Shown: positions 20,767 to 33,040 of the stretch, piece after piece
How positions within the stretch are numbered: position 1 is the stretch's first letter
How the letters are laid out: each line of letters begins with the position of its first letter
Assembly (NCBI GenBank): GCA_944990035.1
Contig: CALYLX010000117.1
Coordinates: forward strand, 1 to 64,000
Reading direction: 5' to 3'
Origin: Clitopilus passeckerianus
Taxonomy: Eukaryota > Basidiomycota > Agaricomycetes > Agaricales > Entolomataceae
Length of the DNA: 64,000 bases
Position numbers and translations under genes: made by a program
Notes under the pieces: model-generated
Database searches by the model: none
Told to the model about the DNA's origin: nothing
The model's input: only the letters and a program-made list of their open reading frames with translations

Positions 20767-22422
20767 CTATTGCTTTTCACCTCCTTCCATATTCTCTTTG
20801 TTTATTCTCCGTGTAAACCTTTTCCTCTGCTCGAATTCTTCCACCTCCTCGGGAGGAGCAGGGAACCTTTCCCCCATTCTAATCGGAGGAGCAAGAAACC
20901 CTTCTCCGATCCTCATCAGAGGTACAAATCCGATAACATCCGAAGCAACTCTCCTCTTGTTAATTCTAGGCACTGACATCGGGCGTCTCTGTGCCACCGG
21001 CAGGTTCTTCCGACTCCTTCCCTTCCTTGGAAACACTAAGTTGAGCCTGAGAGCTGGACTCTTCTGCTTGTGGTCTTGACAGTGTCAGCGGAAATGTTGC
21101 CGAGGATGCCCTAGGTTTAGGCTTGATACGAGTGGTAACAAAGGTGGCGGGAAGCTTAGCAATGAGCGCTGGGTCCACTTCCAAGCAATTCTTGGAGGTA
21201 ATCTCGAGTTGCAGTTCACCCGCTTCTAACGGGCTGGAGGTGATGTCGGGATGCAGTTCACCCGTTTCCAATGAGCTGGAACTATCGGCACTGATACTGT
21301 TGAGACTGATGTCTTGTAACGGGGTTGTGCCGCGTTCTGGTGTAGTACCGCTTTCCGATGGATGAGGGACATGTAATTTATCTGGAACGTTGTCATTGTC
21401 CTGTGCAGCCTCAGACATGCCAGTCGCTCCCAGATCGGGGCTAGCGAATTGGGAAGGCGGGTATCCAACCCCTTGAAGTCGAAAAGCGAGTCGAAAGATT
21501 CAACGGATGGCACACTTGCTTCCTGTTCGGACTGTGGCTTGTAGGAGTCGGACGTACTGGCTTCCGTACTGCAGGAATCTTTAGAACCAAGTTCAAGCTG
21601 TGCATCATTCCAGCCTGCTAACACGGCTAAAGCGTCGAAAGGATCTGATTCACTAAGTGGTGAAGAATCTGGAGGGATCGACCTAGTAGACGGGGAGGGA
21701 GATCCTGGTATAAGGTCCTCCTCCTCTTGCCCTTCCAAGACTTCTGTAAGCATGGTCAAGACTTCTTCCTGGGATATATTGGGCCCTCCTGATGCCGCCA
21801 GGGTAAGTGTCGTCCTTGAGGACATTAATTCCTAAGCCTTGTGCAGTTGCTATGATAGGTAGGCTGGTAGAAGTGGTATGAATTGGTGTTGCAAGTTTTG
21901 AAGGATAGAATATTGGCTCAGAATGAGACTCATCAAAGATCATCCTATCTTGAGGCGGGGAGACTGAGTATCGTCTACAGAACCAGAACCAGATGCATTC
22001 AGCGAGGGCAGGTGAGAGTCGGCGGAGTTGATCAGAGGAGGCGACATGGTACTGGGGGATCATGTATGCGTGATTTGGCAGGGTCAAAGGTAGGCAACAA
22101 GGGTGATGGTACAGTACTCCATACAGGCGTTTCAGGAATACAGAAATCTGGAGAGCTGTATGTCGACAGGAAACAAAACAGTTCGTTCTCCCATAGCAAC
22201 TCGCGTATAGCGGCCATTTTCACTGTTGTCAAAAGTTAGTATAATAATTCGGGTGAAGAGAAGAATGTTGATACATTGTAGAGCGAAGTCACCGCAAATC
22301 ATAATATAAGAGTCAACAGAGTCCAGCAGCGACAGAGTAGCCGAACGAGTAGCCGCATCAAGCAAAGTCGGAGATGAGCCGAGTTTCTTGGTAAACATTG
22401 GAAGAAATTGTATAGAGAACAT
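20767..22422 (-). CDS. Disordered protein of unknown function, frame disturbed
   Basis: I do not recognise this gene. It starts MFSIQFLPMFTKKLG at 22422. A good intron (GTATCA to AACAG) follows GDFALQ at ~22270, then VKMAAIRELLWENELFCFL, the most ordered part. The rest is Ser/Pro/Glu-rich, with NISQEEVLTMLTEVLEGQEE and a C-terminal basic/Pro-rich tail (RRINKENMEGGEKQ, stop at 20767). Five pieces lie in shifting frames; breaks fall at a run of five G (22054-22058), four G (21957-21960) and near 21830, 21420 and 20990. Restoring run lengths would join several, so this looks like one gene with indels. Convergent with the BolA-like gene and divergent from PAF1. Confidence 0.45.
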
Positions 22423-22890
22423 TATGACTGCGTTCTGAGAATCCCGTGAGACCAGCAGTGTGGGCTATATGCGGTCATTTGAACGATTACCTCAGACGCT
22501 TCAAGCAGCTTTCAGTCTGGGAGGTAGGTCAGATTTTCGTTTCCAAGAACGAGAGACGCACCATTACATGTTGTTCATGGGTGAGCGATGAGTATTGCGA
22601 TAAATTTGCTAGTAAGGAAATAATGTCCTGACAAGCAAGATGAAGCGAGACTCGGTGATCGTGGAGGTTGCCTGAAAGAGTAGAAATGCGCGATGCAGAG
22701 CCAGGTCTATATTGTTCCAGGACGGAGGAAAGTTCATTCTAAAGACCAGCAATGAGTCCCGGTGAGTTCTGACAGTAGTTGAAGGAGCAAAGCAGCGAAG
22801 TGGTCCAGCTCAAGAACTTTGTTTGGCCGTGATTTGCTTCTTGTGGACTGCCATTACCTTTCTGGGCCAACTCGTTTGTAGCCATTCAAG
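22423..22890. promoter_or_regulatory. Divergent promoter region upstream of PAF1
   Basis: About 470 bases between divergent starts. No coding signal. No clear TATA box seen; expected to drive PAF1 and the minus-strand orphan. Confidence 0.35.
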
Positions 22891-24445
22891 ATGAGCAAGA
22901 AGAGGTATGTGTATGTACGACACTCTTCAGGCGTGCAGCTAATACCTTGAAGCTCAAAACTAGACCTCCTCGTCCGCGTTCGATATGCCAACCCCTTACC
23001 AGCGCCACCATGCCCACCAAAACTGTTGGATATTCCAACAAACCCCATGCGCTATGCTCGACCTGAATTCTTGAACGCGATAGCAAGCGAAACACCACTG
23101 CCTATGATTGTAGATGCAGAATGTGGTATGCCACTAGATTTGGGCAAGTGGGAATGCTTGTGGGAGGAGGATGCTGATGATTCGGGTATTCACCCTGCTG
23201 AGTCTTCCAAATGAACTCACATTGACTTCCCTCTTGAACCACAGCATTAAACCCCGACCCTCAGAATCTTCCTCAGCTTGATCCCAAGGATGTGGCCCTC
23301 TTAGCCGATGATGGGCCATCGAGCGCATTCAGGACAAATAACACCCCTACACCTTTGGCCAATGTTACATGGCTACGCAAGACAGAGTACATTAGCAGGG
23401 AGAACACCCAACGTTCAAGCTTGCAGGAGACGTACGCTATACTCTCACCGACTCCATGCCTCTATCTGAACCATAATAAATCAACAGGAAAAATATCATG
23501 GCACAAAATATTGACGTATCTCGGGAAGCTCAACTCCGGGACATTGAAGCATCATTCGCTGCATGCAATGGCGACTTCTCGTTAGAGGCACTGGAACATC
23601 CAACAAAGCCTGGTGTTACTGCTGTAGAATCATACGACATTCTACCAGATTCTCATATCTGGGCCAACCAGTATGATCTGTTCAGGTTCGCTGAACGTCC
23701 TGGGGAAAGAGCTCTTGACGTAGGCCTCTTTCTGAGATATATTTTACAACTTTATCTGACATTCTTTCAGGTTGAAGATCCTCGACTTGACTGTGCTATC
23801 CTACGACCCATGAAGTCTGAGCACGATTCATTCCTTGCATATTATCTCACACAGGATGATAACTCGGCCTTGGAACTCAAGGATGGTCGACGGCAATTGG
23901 CACCCTATGAAGTTCCTGAAAGTGGAGAGGTAGAACCATTGCTTTCGCTCTTGTGACCTTATCTGAACTCTTCTCCAGGAAACCGTGTTCCGCTTCGTCC
24001 GAGACTACGAGACCACCAAAGTTGAACAGGAAGTACCCAACGAATTCGTTCTAGTAATCGACGACGGGGACTCGCCAGAGGATGATTTCAAGCAAGATTT
24101 CGATCAACCTAGGAAGCAACGCAGGCTGAAAGCTGCATACTACAAGAACATAGAACGGAAGATGTATCTGAAGAAGAAGAGGGCGAACGTGAGTCTGCTG
24201 ACCCTTTTTCTGCATCACAACTTTACGAAGGTCTCCAGATTCACGAGCAATACGAAGACAAGTGGGAACTTATCCGCATGACGCATATTCCGATGAGCAG
24301 GGAAGAGGAAGAGGAGCGAGAGGAGGCGTTGGCTGAAGTCAACGATCCCATGTACATGTTTGCCAGAGAAGATGCCGACGCTGATGGCGATGTTGAAGTG
24401 GAGGAACATGGGAACGTCAATGGCGGCCTCGATTTCGCAACGTAG
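22891..24445 (+). CDS. PAF1: RNA polymerase II-associated factor 1 (Paf1 complex)
   Basis: Scaffold subunit of the Paf1 elongation complex. Exon 1 is only 14 bases (22891-22904); with exon 2 from 22953 it gives MSKKSSKLDLLVRVRYANPLP, the usual fungal start. Diagnostic segments: LLDIPTNPMRYARPEFL, VTWLRKTEYISRE, DILPDSHIWANQYDLFRF, ILRPMKSEHDSFLAYYL, FRFVRDYE and AAYYKNIERKMYLKKKRAN. The last intron is best read as 24189-24247, joining RAN to QYEDKWELIRMTH. About 400 residues with an acidic Glu-rich tail; TAG at 24443-24445. All splice junctions are canonical and the frame is intact. Convergent with eL43. Confidence 0.92.
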
Positions 24446-24591
24446 GGCAGGATGGGTCGAAGTATCTCACGAAACGCACATCATGGCCGATTTTGGAGTT
24501 CATATCTCTTTTGGTTTTATGACAACATACGAACATACATGGTGCAAGAGGCAGAAAGGAATGGAATATAATGTGAGAGTATGAAACCGAT

Positions 24592-25108
24592 CTATGCCTC
24601 TGTCAACTCGCGCAGCCGACGAACAGTGCTAGAAAAAGAACTCTTAGATGGCAATCTCGGCATGTCGAAGTTGGAAACACACCTGCGGACGGTAGCAGCC
24701 GCTGTTGTTGATACGGTCCAAGCGCCTCCAGCGATGACCTTTCTGCACGAGCTGCAGTTCCAGATGCCAACTGCGGTCCTCTTCACGGAGTCCTGTATTG
24801 AGAAGCGATTGTTGGTTTGCCATCCATCTGAGATAATGCTGCCGATACATACCTTACCGCAGAAAGTGCATGTGTAGCGTGCGTGCTGCGACACTTCCAT
24901 CTTTTTGACCTGCTTACGCAGCGAAGCACCATAACGCTAAGTACAAGAATCTATTGAGCCCTTCATCCACAAAACGAGAGGTGTTCCGCTCGAACTCACA
25001 GTGCCGTATTTACCGGTGATTCCGACCTTCTTGGTGCGTTTTGTCTGTTAAACCAACCAATTCATAAGCCTTCTATTCTGACGATGTAAAATCCGCGATA
25101 CACACCAT
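24592..25108 (-). CDS. RPL43: 60S ribosomal protein eL43 (L37a)
   Basis: Small zinc-finger ribosomal protein of the large subunit. Six exons: 25108-25106 (the ATG alone), 25044-25000, 24936-24853, 24792-24683 and 24628-24592 carry [38 protein letters not shown], the CxxC pairs CTFCGK and CSSCRK, and [20 protein letters not shown], ending LRELTEA. That is five exons after splicing as listed, 92 residues, normal for the family. The start is chosen because only this ATG, followed directly by a GTGTGT donor, joins in phase to ACA-AAA-CGC. Confidence 0.93.
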
Positions 25109-25592
25109 CTTGAGGTGTTGTAAGGGATGGACGAGTCGGCGTTGCTGATCTTGACGATAATTTGGTGTTGTGCGAGTGTCCAGAAGCGGAGTATCCCGAG
25201 GAACTGTACAGTCGAGATCAATTTGGCATCAGTATCTCGAGTAAATAGATTCAAATAACATCAAGCACAGGATCCCGCTTATCCCCGTTGATATCTCCTT
25301 TACGCCGAACTCCATCGTCGACACGCTCCTATTGGGCGCTCTCCATAGTATTCGGACCTCCTCAAGGAATTCTGTTATCTCCTAGCTGCATTCTAGTACC
25401 TGAGACTGGATTCTCCTCTAAGCGGAGCCCATTTTCTCAAAAGCCTCCTGTGATGCTGCACTGTCATCAATTACAGCATCAAACACAGGCCTAGTCCTGA
25501 GTCGATCACTCTTTAGAACAGAAAAATGCCACTCACGAAATGCTATAAAGGGAGAGACTCTGCGTCCTTTGTGGATACTCGTCTTCGCTGTC
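25109..25592. promoter_or_regulatory. Divergent promoter region of eL43 and F-box-like gene
   Basis: About 480 bases, pyrimidine-rich on the + strand in places. No gene seen. Expected to contain the eL43 promoter. Confidence 0.35.
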
Positions 25593-26468
25593 ATGAGTCC
25601 CTTAACTTCTTCATCATTCGCGGATTTTCCTCTGGAACTCTTTGAGCTTTTCATCCGCGACATATGGCAAATGCCTTTATCCAACGAAGACAGAGCTGCC
25701 TTCATACTATCCTCTTCTCTCGTCAGCCAAGCATGGAAAGAAATGACCTATTGGGCCTCCCTGATAGATGTTCACATCACGTCTTTCTCATATGGGAAGA
25801 AACTACTCCGAATGCTCGAGGACAGAGAACCTCACAAATACGAGCAAGAACGTTCATGGGTCAAGTCTATAACCATAACCCTCGAGTACGACCCAGCTGC
25901 AAGGGAGCCTGGCACAAGATACACGTCACCACCAATGATCATCACGGCCTCCTCCCTCCTCCGAATCCTTGACCGTGGCGGTCGGGCTCGGTTCCCTAAC
26001 TTGCGAAGGCTCAACATCGGCCACTTGAACCCACCATTCGACGCTGACATCTTCGACCTCTTCCTATGGAATCCATTCCCAAGCATAATTTCGGAGCTCG
26101 CTCTGACTTATGACCATTCCCCCACGACGCCACCCGAACTTATCACACAGCGTGAAGCACGCTACGGGCGGTGGCAGAAAAGTTTAAGAAAGCGGTTTAA
26201 CTCCGTCAAGGTCCTCAATTTCAGGGGAGCGCCGAGGGAGTTGGTCGCTGATTTTGAGGCTGTATGCCCAAAGGTGCAGGCGATAACCATGGAGTTTCCT
26301 AAATCGGGTTGGAGTGGGATTAGATACTGCTACTTTGATATGAGGGGTTTGAAACCCACTTCTGACGAGAAAAGTGCCAGGGAATGTCGTGAACAGGTAG
26401 ATTATTGGACAGCCGTGAGAGAGGAACCTGACTGTCTGCGCGTTTACCCAGATGAATTTACTCACTAA
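25593..26468 (+). CDS. F-box-like protein, intronless
   Basis: A single open frame of 291 residues from the ATG at 25593. The N-terminus has an F-box-like helix, FADFPLELFELFIRDIW, followed by SSLVSQAWKEMTYWASLID, the usual pattern after an F-box in Agaricomycete proteins. The rest has irregular leucine-rich segments (FPNLRRLNIGHLNPPF, VKVLNFRGAPRELV) suggestive of degenerate LRRs. Such proteins are very numerous in mushrooms and probably SCF substrate adaptors, but the substrate is unknown. Confidence 0.6.
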   Translation: MSPLTSSSFADFPLELFELFIRDIWQMPLSNEDRAAFILSSSLVSQAWKEMTYWASLIDVHITSFSYGKKLLRMLEDREPHKYEQERSWVKSITITLEYDPAAREPGTRYTSPPMIITASSLLRILDRGGRARFPNLRRLNIGHLNPPFDADIFDLFLWNPFPSIISELALTYDHSPTTPPELITQREARYGRWQKSLRKRFNSVKVLNFRGAPRELVADFEAVCPKVQAITMEFPKSGWSGIRYCYFDMRGLKPTSDEKSARECREQVDYWTAVREEPDCLRVYPDEFTH

Positions 26469-26683
26469 AGTGTCTTGTTATGTAGTGTAATATATGTTTA
26501 CTACTCGTTATCTCTGAATATATTGCTTCATTTATAATGAACTTGCGGTACAGTGTCTGACGCTAAACGTTCTCCCTGAGTATAATGTTCCCATTGAATA
26601 AACTCCCTTCAACATAGGACAGAATATAAAGTTCGCAACACGTTTATACTGTACATTTAGTTACCATAAGCCTCGTAATATTC

Positions 26684-28281
26684 CTACTTCTCGGGAGCCT
26701 CCCCTCCGTACCGCTGTGGAAGCTGTTTCTCGTCAATGAAAGGGAGAAGGGCCTTCTTGAGGGCATGATGACCTGTTCCTACAACCGTCATCTTGGCCAA
26801 GGTATTCGCAGAGATCAGAGGCTTGAACAACCAGAAGATCCAATTCATCAAAGTAGGGACGTTGACGAAGAACTTCTTGTACTAGAAGTGCAACACCGTG
26901 AGTAAAGAGTAGGAAGAAAAAGACGATGGAAACCTGAACGAACAAGAAGTTCTGGGTAGTGCCCTTGGAAGATGCTAGTTGCCTCAGAGGCCGCATTCTT
27001 TGAGTTCGCATCACGATTGAAACTAGCACCATCATAGTCTATGCATGTGTTGAATTAATTTATTGACCACCGACGGATCGTCTGGCCTTTGACCCTCACC
27101 ATGAATTTGAATCATTTGGTCCGTATCCGTGAAGTTCAGAAGTGCAATACTCTGCTCTTGAAGCTGAACACGCCAGCTGAAGAAATTGATGAATGTTCTG
27201 CGTAAATAATAGAGCTCAACCCATTGATACATACCGAATGAATCGCTGAACGTCGCTGAATACGTCTTTGACATTGGGAACGCCGTAGAAGTTGTACCTT
27301 TCCCTGATATCAACGCCAAATCTAGGCGGAGGAGCTGCGCGAACTTACACTACCGGTCGTTTCTCTTTGTCATGGCCAGAGACGTATCCAACGTTGCCGA
27401 ACACCTCCTCAGGGAACACCTCCTCCAAGATGTTGTCAATCTTGAAGGAATCTCTCCACCTTAAGGTGGATACAAGCATTTCGCGAGCCTCAGAGACACT
27501 CAAGTTGCTGTTGGTTGATTGAATTACGGTTCTCAATGCTGACGCAAGAATCTCGTACCGGGCACGCAAGAACTTCATTAAAATGACGCTAACCCTCGCA
27601 TCCTTCGTAGGATGATTTGGATCGATTTCAACACCCCAGAAGTTGATCGGCGTGTCCTTGGCTTTGGGGTTATCCGGATAGCCATCTGCGAATATTTGTG
27701 GGAGATCGGCCTGCGCAAACGAGGCTCTAGGAGTTGCACATGTTTGCAGATATCATCGAACTTACCCTGAACTCTTTCAGAGATGTCCATTCAGCTTCTG
27801 TAAATCTCCCTGTCAGAGGGTTCTGGGGCTCTTCTTCCACCACCTCCTTCGTTGGTGCGGGTGGGGGGGTGGGCTCTGCTACAGCCTGAGGCACCGTAGC
27901 TATGGGTGTAGGTTCCGGTAAGGACGCTGCGGGCTGAGGAGCAGCTGTAACCTTGAAAGTGTACGTCAGTCTTCACATCTTTCTTGCTTCGTGAAGCATA
28001 GCGACCGACCTCAGTGGTAGCGGTGGCTGTGGGTTCGACGGGGGCCGGGGCTGCTGCAGGTGCGGGTGCTTCTGCTGTGGTGGTAGCCGTAGGAGCTGCA
28101 CCGTGAGTAGCTGTCTCTTCGGGGCTTGTCTGAGCTGGCGCGACTGGCGCAGGGGTAGGCTCAGGAGCTACAGACGAGTTCAGAGTAATCAATTTCCTGA
28201 CCGTGTAGTAAGTGCTTCGGCTTAATTGTGCATACCTGGAACGGATGCAGTGGAGGTTGGTACTGGCGTGGATTCAGACAT
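26684..28281 (-). CDS. SEC14/CRAL-TRIO phosphatidylinositol transfer protein, SFH5-like
   Basis: Start at 28281 (MSESTPVPTSTASVP), stop TAG at 26684-26686, about eight exons, all with canonical sites. The N-terminal ~110 residues are Pro/Ala/Thr-rich. Then come FTEAEWTSLKEFR, INFWGVEIDPN, VSVILMKFLRARNLSVSEAR and MLVSTLRWRDSFKIDN, the CRAL-TRIO N-terminal helix. The lipid-binding domain follows, with YVSGHDKEKRPVVYNFYG, LNFTDTDQMIQIHDYDGAS, ATSIFQ, FVNVPTLMNWIFWLFKPL and LPQRYGGEAPEK. The extended N-terminus and IDPN segment are typical of fungal SFH5 proteins, which move phosphatidylinositol at ER and plasma membrane. A TATATATA lies 48 bases before the ATG (28329-28336). Convergent with the F-box-like gene. 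Confidence 0.8.
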
Positions 28282-28789
28282 GATGACTTTGCTACAAGTA
28301 GGACCGAGAGAATGTGAAAGCTACTGGGTATATATAGTGACCTGACTCGAGTTGCAGGGTCTAGCCAGAAGACAAACGAAAGACTTGGCGACTCGGAGGA
28401 GACATGCGACGATGCGAACTGCCGTTATCTGATAACAACGGCTTATGTAATAGATTTTGATCTCCAGCGTTCCTGGTGTCTACGCGGGTATCTTGCAACC
28501 AGCGGTACGGTTTTTCTTGATACTAGAGCCCTTTGCATACATGTATTGAGAACTGGAGCAGAACAAGTTCAGAAACGTTATTAGGGTGGCTACGTCGGAT
28601 GAACGGCTTTAAGGATGGCTAAACATAGCTATTTTTATGATCGTTTCGTGACCTGTCACAATTTTCTAGTCACGCGGGCCAATTTCGTTGACAACACTAC
28701 CAAAAACCCCAAGCTCGACATTGCCCTGACCCTTGCTCGAAGGATTGCATGCTATAATTCGCCGATAAACATCGTCTAGACCCCTTGGA
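28282..28789. promoter_or_regulatory. Divergent promoter region
   Basis: About 508 bases between the SEC14-like gene and the transporter. Apart from the TATATATA near the left side I see nothing specific. Confidence 0.35.
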
Positions 28790-30489
28790 ATGTCATATAA
28801 CCGTCCTGGTCTTGGCTACGACTCTTACGCCCTTAACGATTCACATCAACCATCATGGGGGTCTCAATCCAATTCACTCCCTAAGCATAGGGTTTACTTC
28901 GCCATGAACGACAGCAAGTCGTCAATTGGTAGCTTCCCCATAATGCTTGCAGCATATGTATCAAGCACGAAAACCTATATAGAGCGCCGTTGGCGCTCAT
29001 GGACCCGAGCGAGCAGGTCTCACTCGATACAATCGTCCAAGCCGCTAACTTCGCCAGCATCGTCATCGTCACCAGCTGTTTTTATCATGCTTTGCGCTCT
29101 CTGGTATTCGACATCGGCACTATCCTCCAACACGGGCAAAGCTATTCTCACCCAGTTTCGCTACCCCATCACCCTCACCTTCGTCCAATTCGGATTCGTC
29201 GCATTCTATTGTTTGCTCTTCATGTCTCCCGTCGTTCGGTTTACGACGTTCCGCATGCCAAACAAGGCAATTATCCAGACGACGCTTCCCATGGGCATTT
29301 TCCAAGTTGTTGGCCACATGTTTTCAAGCATTGCTATCTCTAGGATCCCGGTCAGCACAGTTCACACCATCAAGGTTTGTGCATAAAAAGTTCTGCTGTC
29401 GCCGCTTTAATCAAATTTATGGTTCTACAGGCGCTTTCTCCCCTGTTTACTGTGGCAGCATATGCTCTAATGTTTGGGGTCAGCTATTCGACGCAAACCT
29501 ACGTCTCACTATTACCCCTTACAATCGGTGTCATGCTCGCGTGCTCCTTCGACATGACTGCATCGAACGCTATCGGTTTGCTTTCCGCCTTCGGTTCGGC
29601 ACTCGTTTTCGTAAGCTCCAACATCTTCTTCAAGAAGGTGATGCCTTCGAATGACAGCACATCCGGCACCTCTCACAAACTCGACAAGCTCAACATGCTC
29701 CTGTATGCATCCAGTATGGCATTTGTGCTCATGATACCCCTCTGGATGTATTACGATCTCCCCGCCTTCCTCTCTAGCGTCAATCACCCTACGCATATAA
29801 CTCACCCAAGGACAGGACATGAAACTCCCCACTCTGTCACATTCTACTTCATTATGAATGGGACAGTTAACTTCACCCAAAACATCATCGCTTTTGTGAT
29901 TCTGTCCTCCTGCTCCCCGGTCACATATTCCATTGCGTCACTCATCAAACGCGTAGCCGTGATCTGCATTGCCATCGTATGGTTCAAGCAATCCGTCCAT
30001 CCCATCCAGGCATTCGGCATTGTGCTTACCTTCACCGGTTTGTACATGTACAACAATGCCAAAGCAGACGTGGAGAAAGGGGAGAAGAAGATGAGAAGAG
30101 TCGAGGCTGCTAGAGACCTGAGACTACCCACAATGAACTCGGAGAGTAATTTGATGGTCGCGTCAGACCAACCTCCCGACTTCGCAGTCGCCGAGTCAAC
30201 AGGAACCGGCCTGCAATCGGCATACCCACGAAGCGCATCATCTACCACGACACAAACTCTCCATCACCCGAACTCAAGTGGTTTGCAACAGCATGTGTCA
30301 AGGTCGCCAATACTCAATACCAAGTTACCTCTGCCGAGAAGCATCAAGATACCGACGAGTCCTGTGGACTCATACCCGTCGCCGCCTGCATCTCTAGATT
30401 CGCCTCCACAGCGTAACCACCCATTGTTGGACGATTATATGCTTTCAGAGTACAATCACACTAGACCGCAAGCGATCGCTGTTCAATAA
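28790..30489 (+). CDS. Triose-phosphate transporter family protein, SLY41-like
   Basis: Two exons, 28790-29374 and 29431-30489, 547 residues. After a ~75-residue hydrophilic N-terminus the protein has about ten membrane segments with the TPT signature: WYSTSALSSNTGKAILTQF, YPITLTFVQFGFVAFYCLL, SRIPVSTVHTIKALSPLFT, AYALMFGVSYS, NIFFKKVMPS, QNIIAFVILSSCSPVTYSI and FGIVLTFTGLYMYN. The cytosolic tail (~140 residues) is Ser/Pro-rich and longer than usual. SLY41-like proteins sit in the ER/Golgi membrane; the transported substrate (phosphoenolpyruvate, triose phosphate or other) cannot be told from sequence. Confidence 0.83.
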
Positions 30490-31123
30490 ACATTATTTGC
30501 ACTTCATAACTTATTGTGGTGGTAGCATGACTGGACAATTTTCAGACTTTGCATTTTGTAGACCTTAATTTACCAAATCTCCTGTATACGGCGAGTGTCA
30601 AAAAGGAGTAGATGTATCTAATGCCATTGTTCTATGTGTTTCAACCCTCCCGGGCCCCGTCATCATCGAGGAATTACTGACAAAAGCATGTGCTTGCGTC
30701 GGTCAAGACGATGAGACGAGCGGAACGAGGTAAACAGGAGTAGCTCGTCCACTAACGCTTTCCGAGCTTACATCAACTTTGCCTTCGGACTTCACTTCAT
30801 ACATCAGGCCCTCGACCTGGCAAGCATCGGGCCCGGCGCACGCGAAATAACGCCAAGCCTCTTCTTAAAGGTGCTTCGACAGTTTCGTCGAGCAACAGCC
30901 TAATTGACTTGCATGCCAAGCCTCCGGTGTCCCAGTTTCAACACCACGTCTAATTCCGTCACAGCTACACCGACAGCGGGCGCTTATGCTTGTGCCTAGT
31001 ATCGGCCAGCATTGTCTGGAGAGTATGAGGGTGCTCGCTGTATAAAACCTGCCGTGGAATCGGAAACTATCCTCATCAACTCATTTGCTTCAAGTCGCAC
31101 AGCGGACTCAAATCCAGCCCGCC
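30490..31123. promoter_or_regulatory. Intergenic region with promoter of the serine hydrolase
   Basis: About 630 bases. A TATAAAA lies at about 31038-31044, ~85 bases before the ATG at 31124. The upstream part is C/G-rich with no coding signal. Confidence 0.45.
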
Positions 31124-33040
31124 ATGCAGCTTCAAGCACTCCTCAGCCTTGTTCCGCTCTACCTTTTTTTCACTCAATCGGCCCTCGCGGCGACGATTGA
31201 CGAGAAGAAGGGGTACAAGATCCTTGACAAAAAGACGGATGACTTCGTCAACAAGATGCTCAAGGAATGGAACTCGCCTGGGGGTATCTCAATTTCCTTC
31301 GTCCAACAGGACAAGAAAGGCAACTGGGTCACCGAGATCAAGGGATATGGTGTTGCAAATGGTGAAGGTGATATCGTGAACGAGAACACCTACTTCAACA
31401 TCGCTTCCAACACCAAGGTAAATTGGCTCCGTGTCGCCGCCTAGTATCCTAGTACTAACTTGGTCTCTTTCAGCTCCTCAATGTCATCTCCACTGGTCTC
31501 CTCATTGAGAACCCATCTCTCTCTAAGAAGCCTATCACTTGGGAGTCCAAAATTGCCGACATTCTCCCCGAATTCAACATGACCGACCCGGTCGCGAAGA
31601 AGGAGGCTACTCTTTTGGACTGCATGAGCCACCGTACTGGCTATCCGCTCCATGACTTCGCCTACCACTACTCTGATACCGTTCAGACAGTCGTAAGTTT
31701 CTTAGAGCGATGTCGCATGTAGGAAGGATCCTGATAGTTCCTCCTTACAGACTAAGAAGCTTGGATTCCATCGTCAGGCTGCTGAGTTCCGTGACATCTG
31801 GCTCTACAACAATGTCGTCTTCACCATGTTGGCCTATGTTCCCGAGAAGCTGACCGGCATTCCCTTCGCTCGCTTCACCACAAAGAACATCTTCGAGCCT
31901 CTCGGAATGAAGGCTTCAACTTTCAACTACCAGAAGGCCTATACCTCCGTCGGCAAGCTTGCCTACGGTATGGCTCGTGGCGGCTGGAACCCATACAAGG
32001 ATCCTTTCGGAGGTACTCCCCGTCAGCAACGCTGGTGGGCTGGTGTTGATGCCAACGACGACGGCAACGTTCTCTCTGGTGCTGGAGGAATGTTGACCAC
32101 TGGTGTTGACATGGCCCAATGGCTCAAGGTCCTTCTCCTCAAGGGAAAGAACCCCGATACTGGCAAGCAAGTCATCCCTGAAGCGGTTATCGACAAGGTT
32201 GCCTCTGTCATCATCCCCTCTGGTCCTTACCTGCCCTCTTTTCCCGAGTACTCCATCCCCATGTATGGCGCTGCTCAGCTTCAACTCTACTACCGTGGCC
32301 ACTACATTCTTGAGCACGGAGGCTTCATCCAGGGCTTCAACACCCAAATATCTCGCATGCCCGATGATGGGATCGGTATCTCGGTTCTCTCCAACGACAA
32401 TGAGCACGGTATGCAAATCGGTGAGGTCATCAAGAACTACATCTACGACCGTGCCCTCGGTCTCGAGCCCATCGACTGGGACACCAGGTACAAGGCAATC
32501 AAGTCTGTTCCCCCAGCACCCGCCACGGCCCGCCCTTCGAAGCCCAAGGCTCCCTCCGTCGACATTACCCAATTCGCCGGCAAGTTCTCCAACCCTGGCT
32601 ATGGTGAGCTCGACTTCTGCCTCATCAACCCTGCCCCCAAGAAGCCCACCGCTGCTTGCAAGCAACTCGCTGCTAACCTCACTGCTATCCTCCCCGGTGC
32701 CTTTGACAACAATGTCCCCACTCTCCTTGCCCAATACGACTCTCCCTGGTTCTCCCACATGAAGTTGGAGCACTTTAACAACAACGTCTTCAACATCAGC
32801 TTAATCAGCAGCACTCCAGTTGTTAGCAAGGACGCCGATAAGAAGAAGGACGCTTTCTGGACCTATAACCCTCGCCCACAAGGTAGCGACCAGGTTGCTG
32901 TTGCCGAGTTCGATGTCCAGGGCAAGCATGTCGGTCTCGGCATGACTGGTGTCTGGCAAGGTATCTTGGGCGGTGGCATCCCTCCCACCAGCGGCAAGAC
33001 CATCAGGGAGCGGGCAGAAGTTTACTGGGACAAGCACTAA
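31124..33040 (+). CDS. Secreted beta-lactamase-like serine hydrolase
   Basis: Exons 31124-31417, 31474-31692 and 31751-33040, 600 residues. Signal peptide MQLQALLSLVPLYLFFTQSA. Class C beta-lactamase / DD-peptidase-like fold: SNTK in FNIASNTKLLNVIS is the SxxK catalytic pair, YNN in IWLYNNVVFTMLAYV is the YxN element, and HGG in LEHGGFIQGFNTQ replaces the KTG strand. PLGMKASTFNY and LSGAGGMLTTGVDMAQWL are typical. A C-terminal beta-rich domain (~170 residues, with Asn-X-Ser/Thr sites) follows. Such proteins are common in basidiomycetes as extracellular esterases or peptidases. Nothing indicates a role in antibiotic resistance. Codon use is strongly C-ending, suggesting high expression. Confidence 0.87.

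Noticed and set aside
31124..33040. Antibiotic-resistance beta-lactamase
   Set aside because: The SxxK/YxN/HGG pattern and fungal secretion signal fit the large eukaryotic family of secreted serine hydrolases. Introns and codon use show it is not bacterial.
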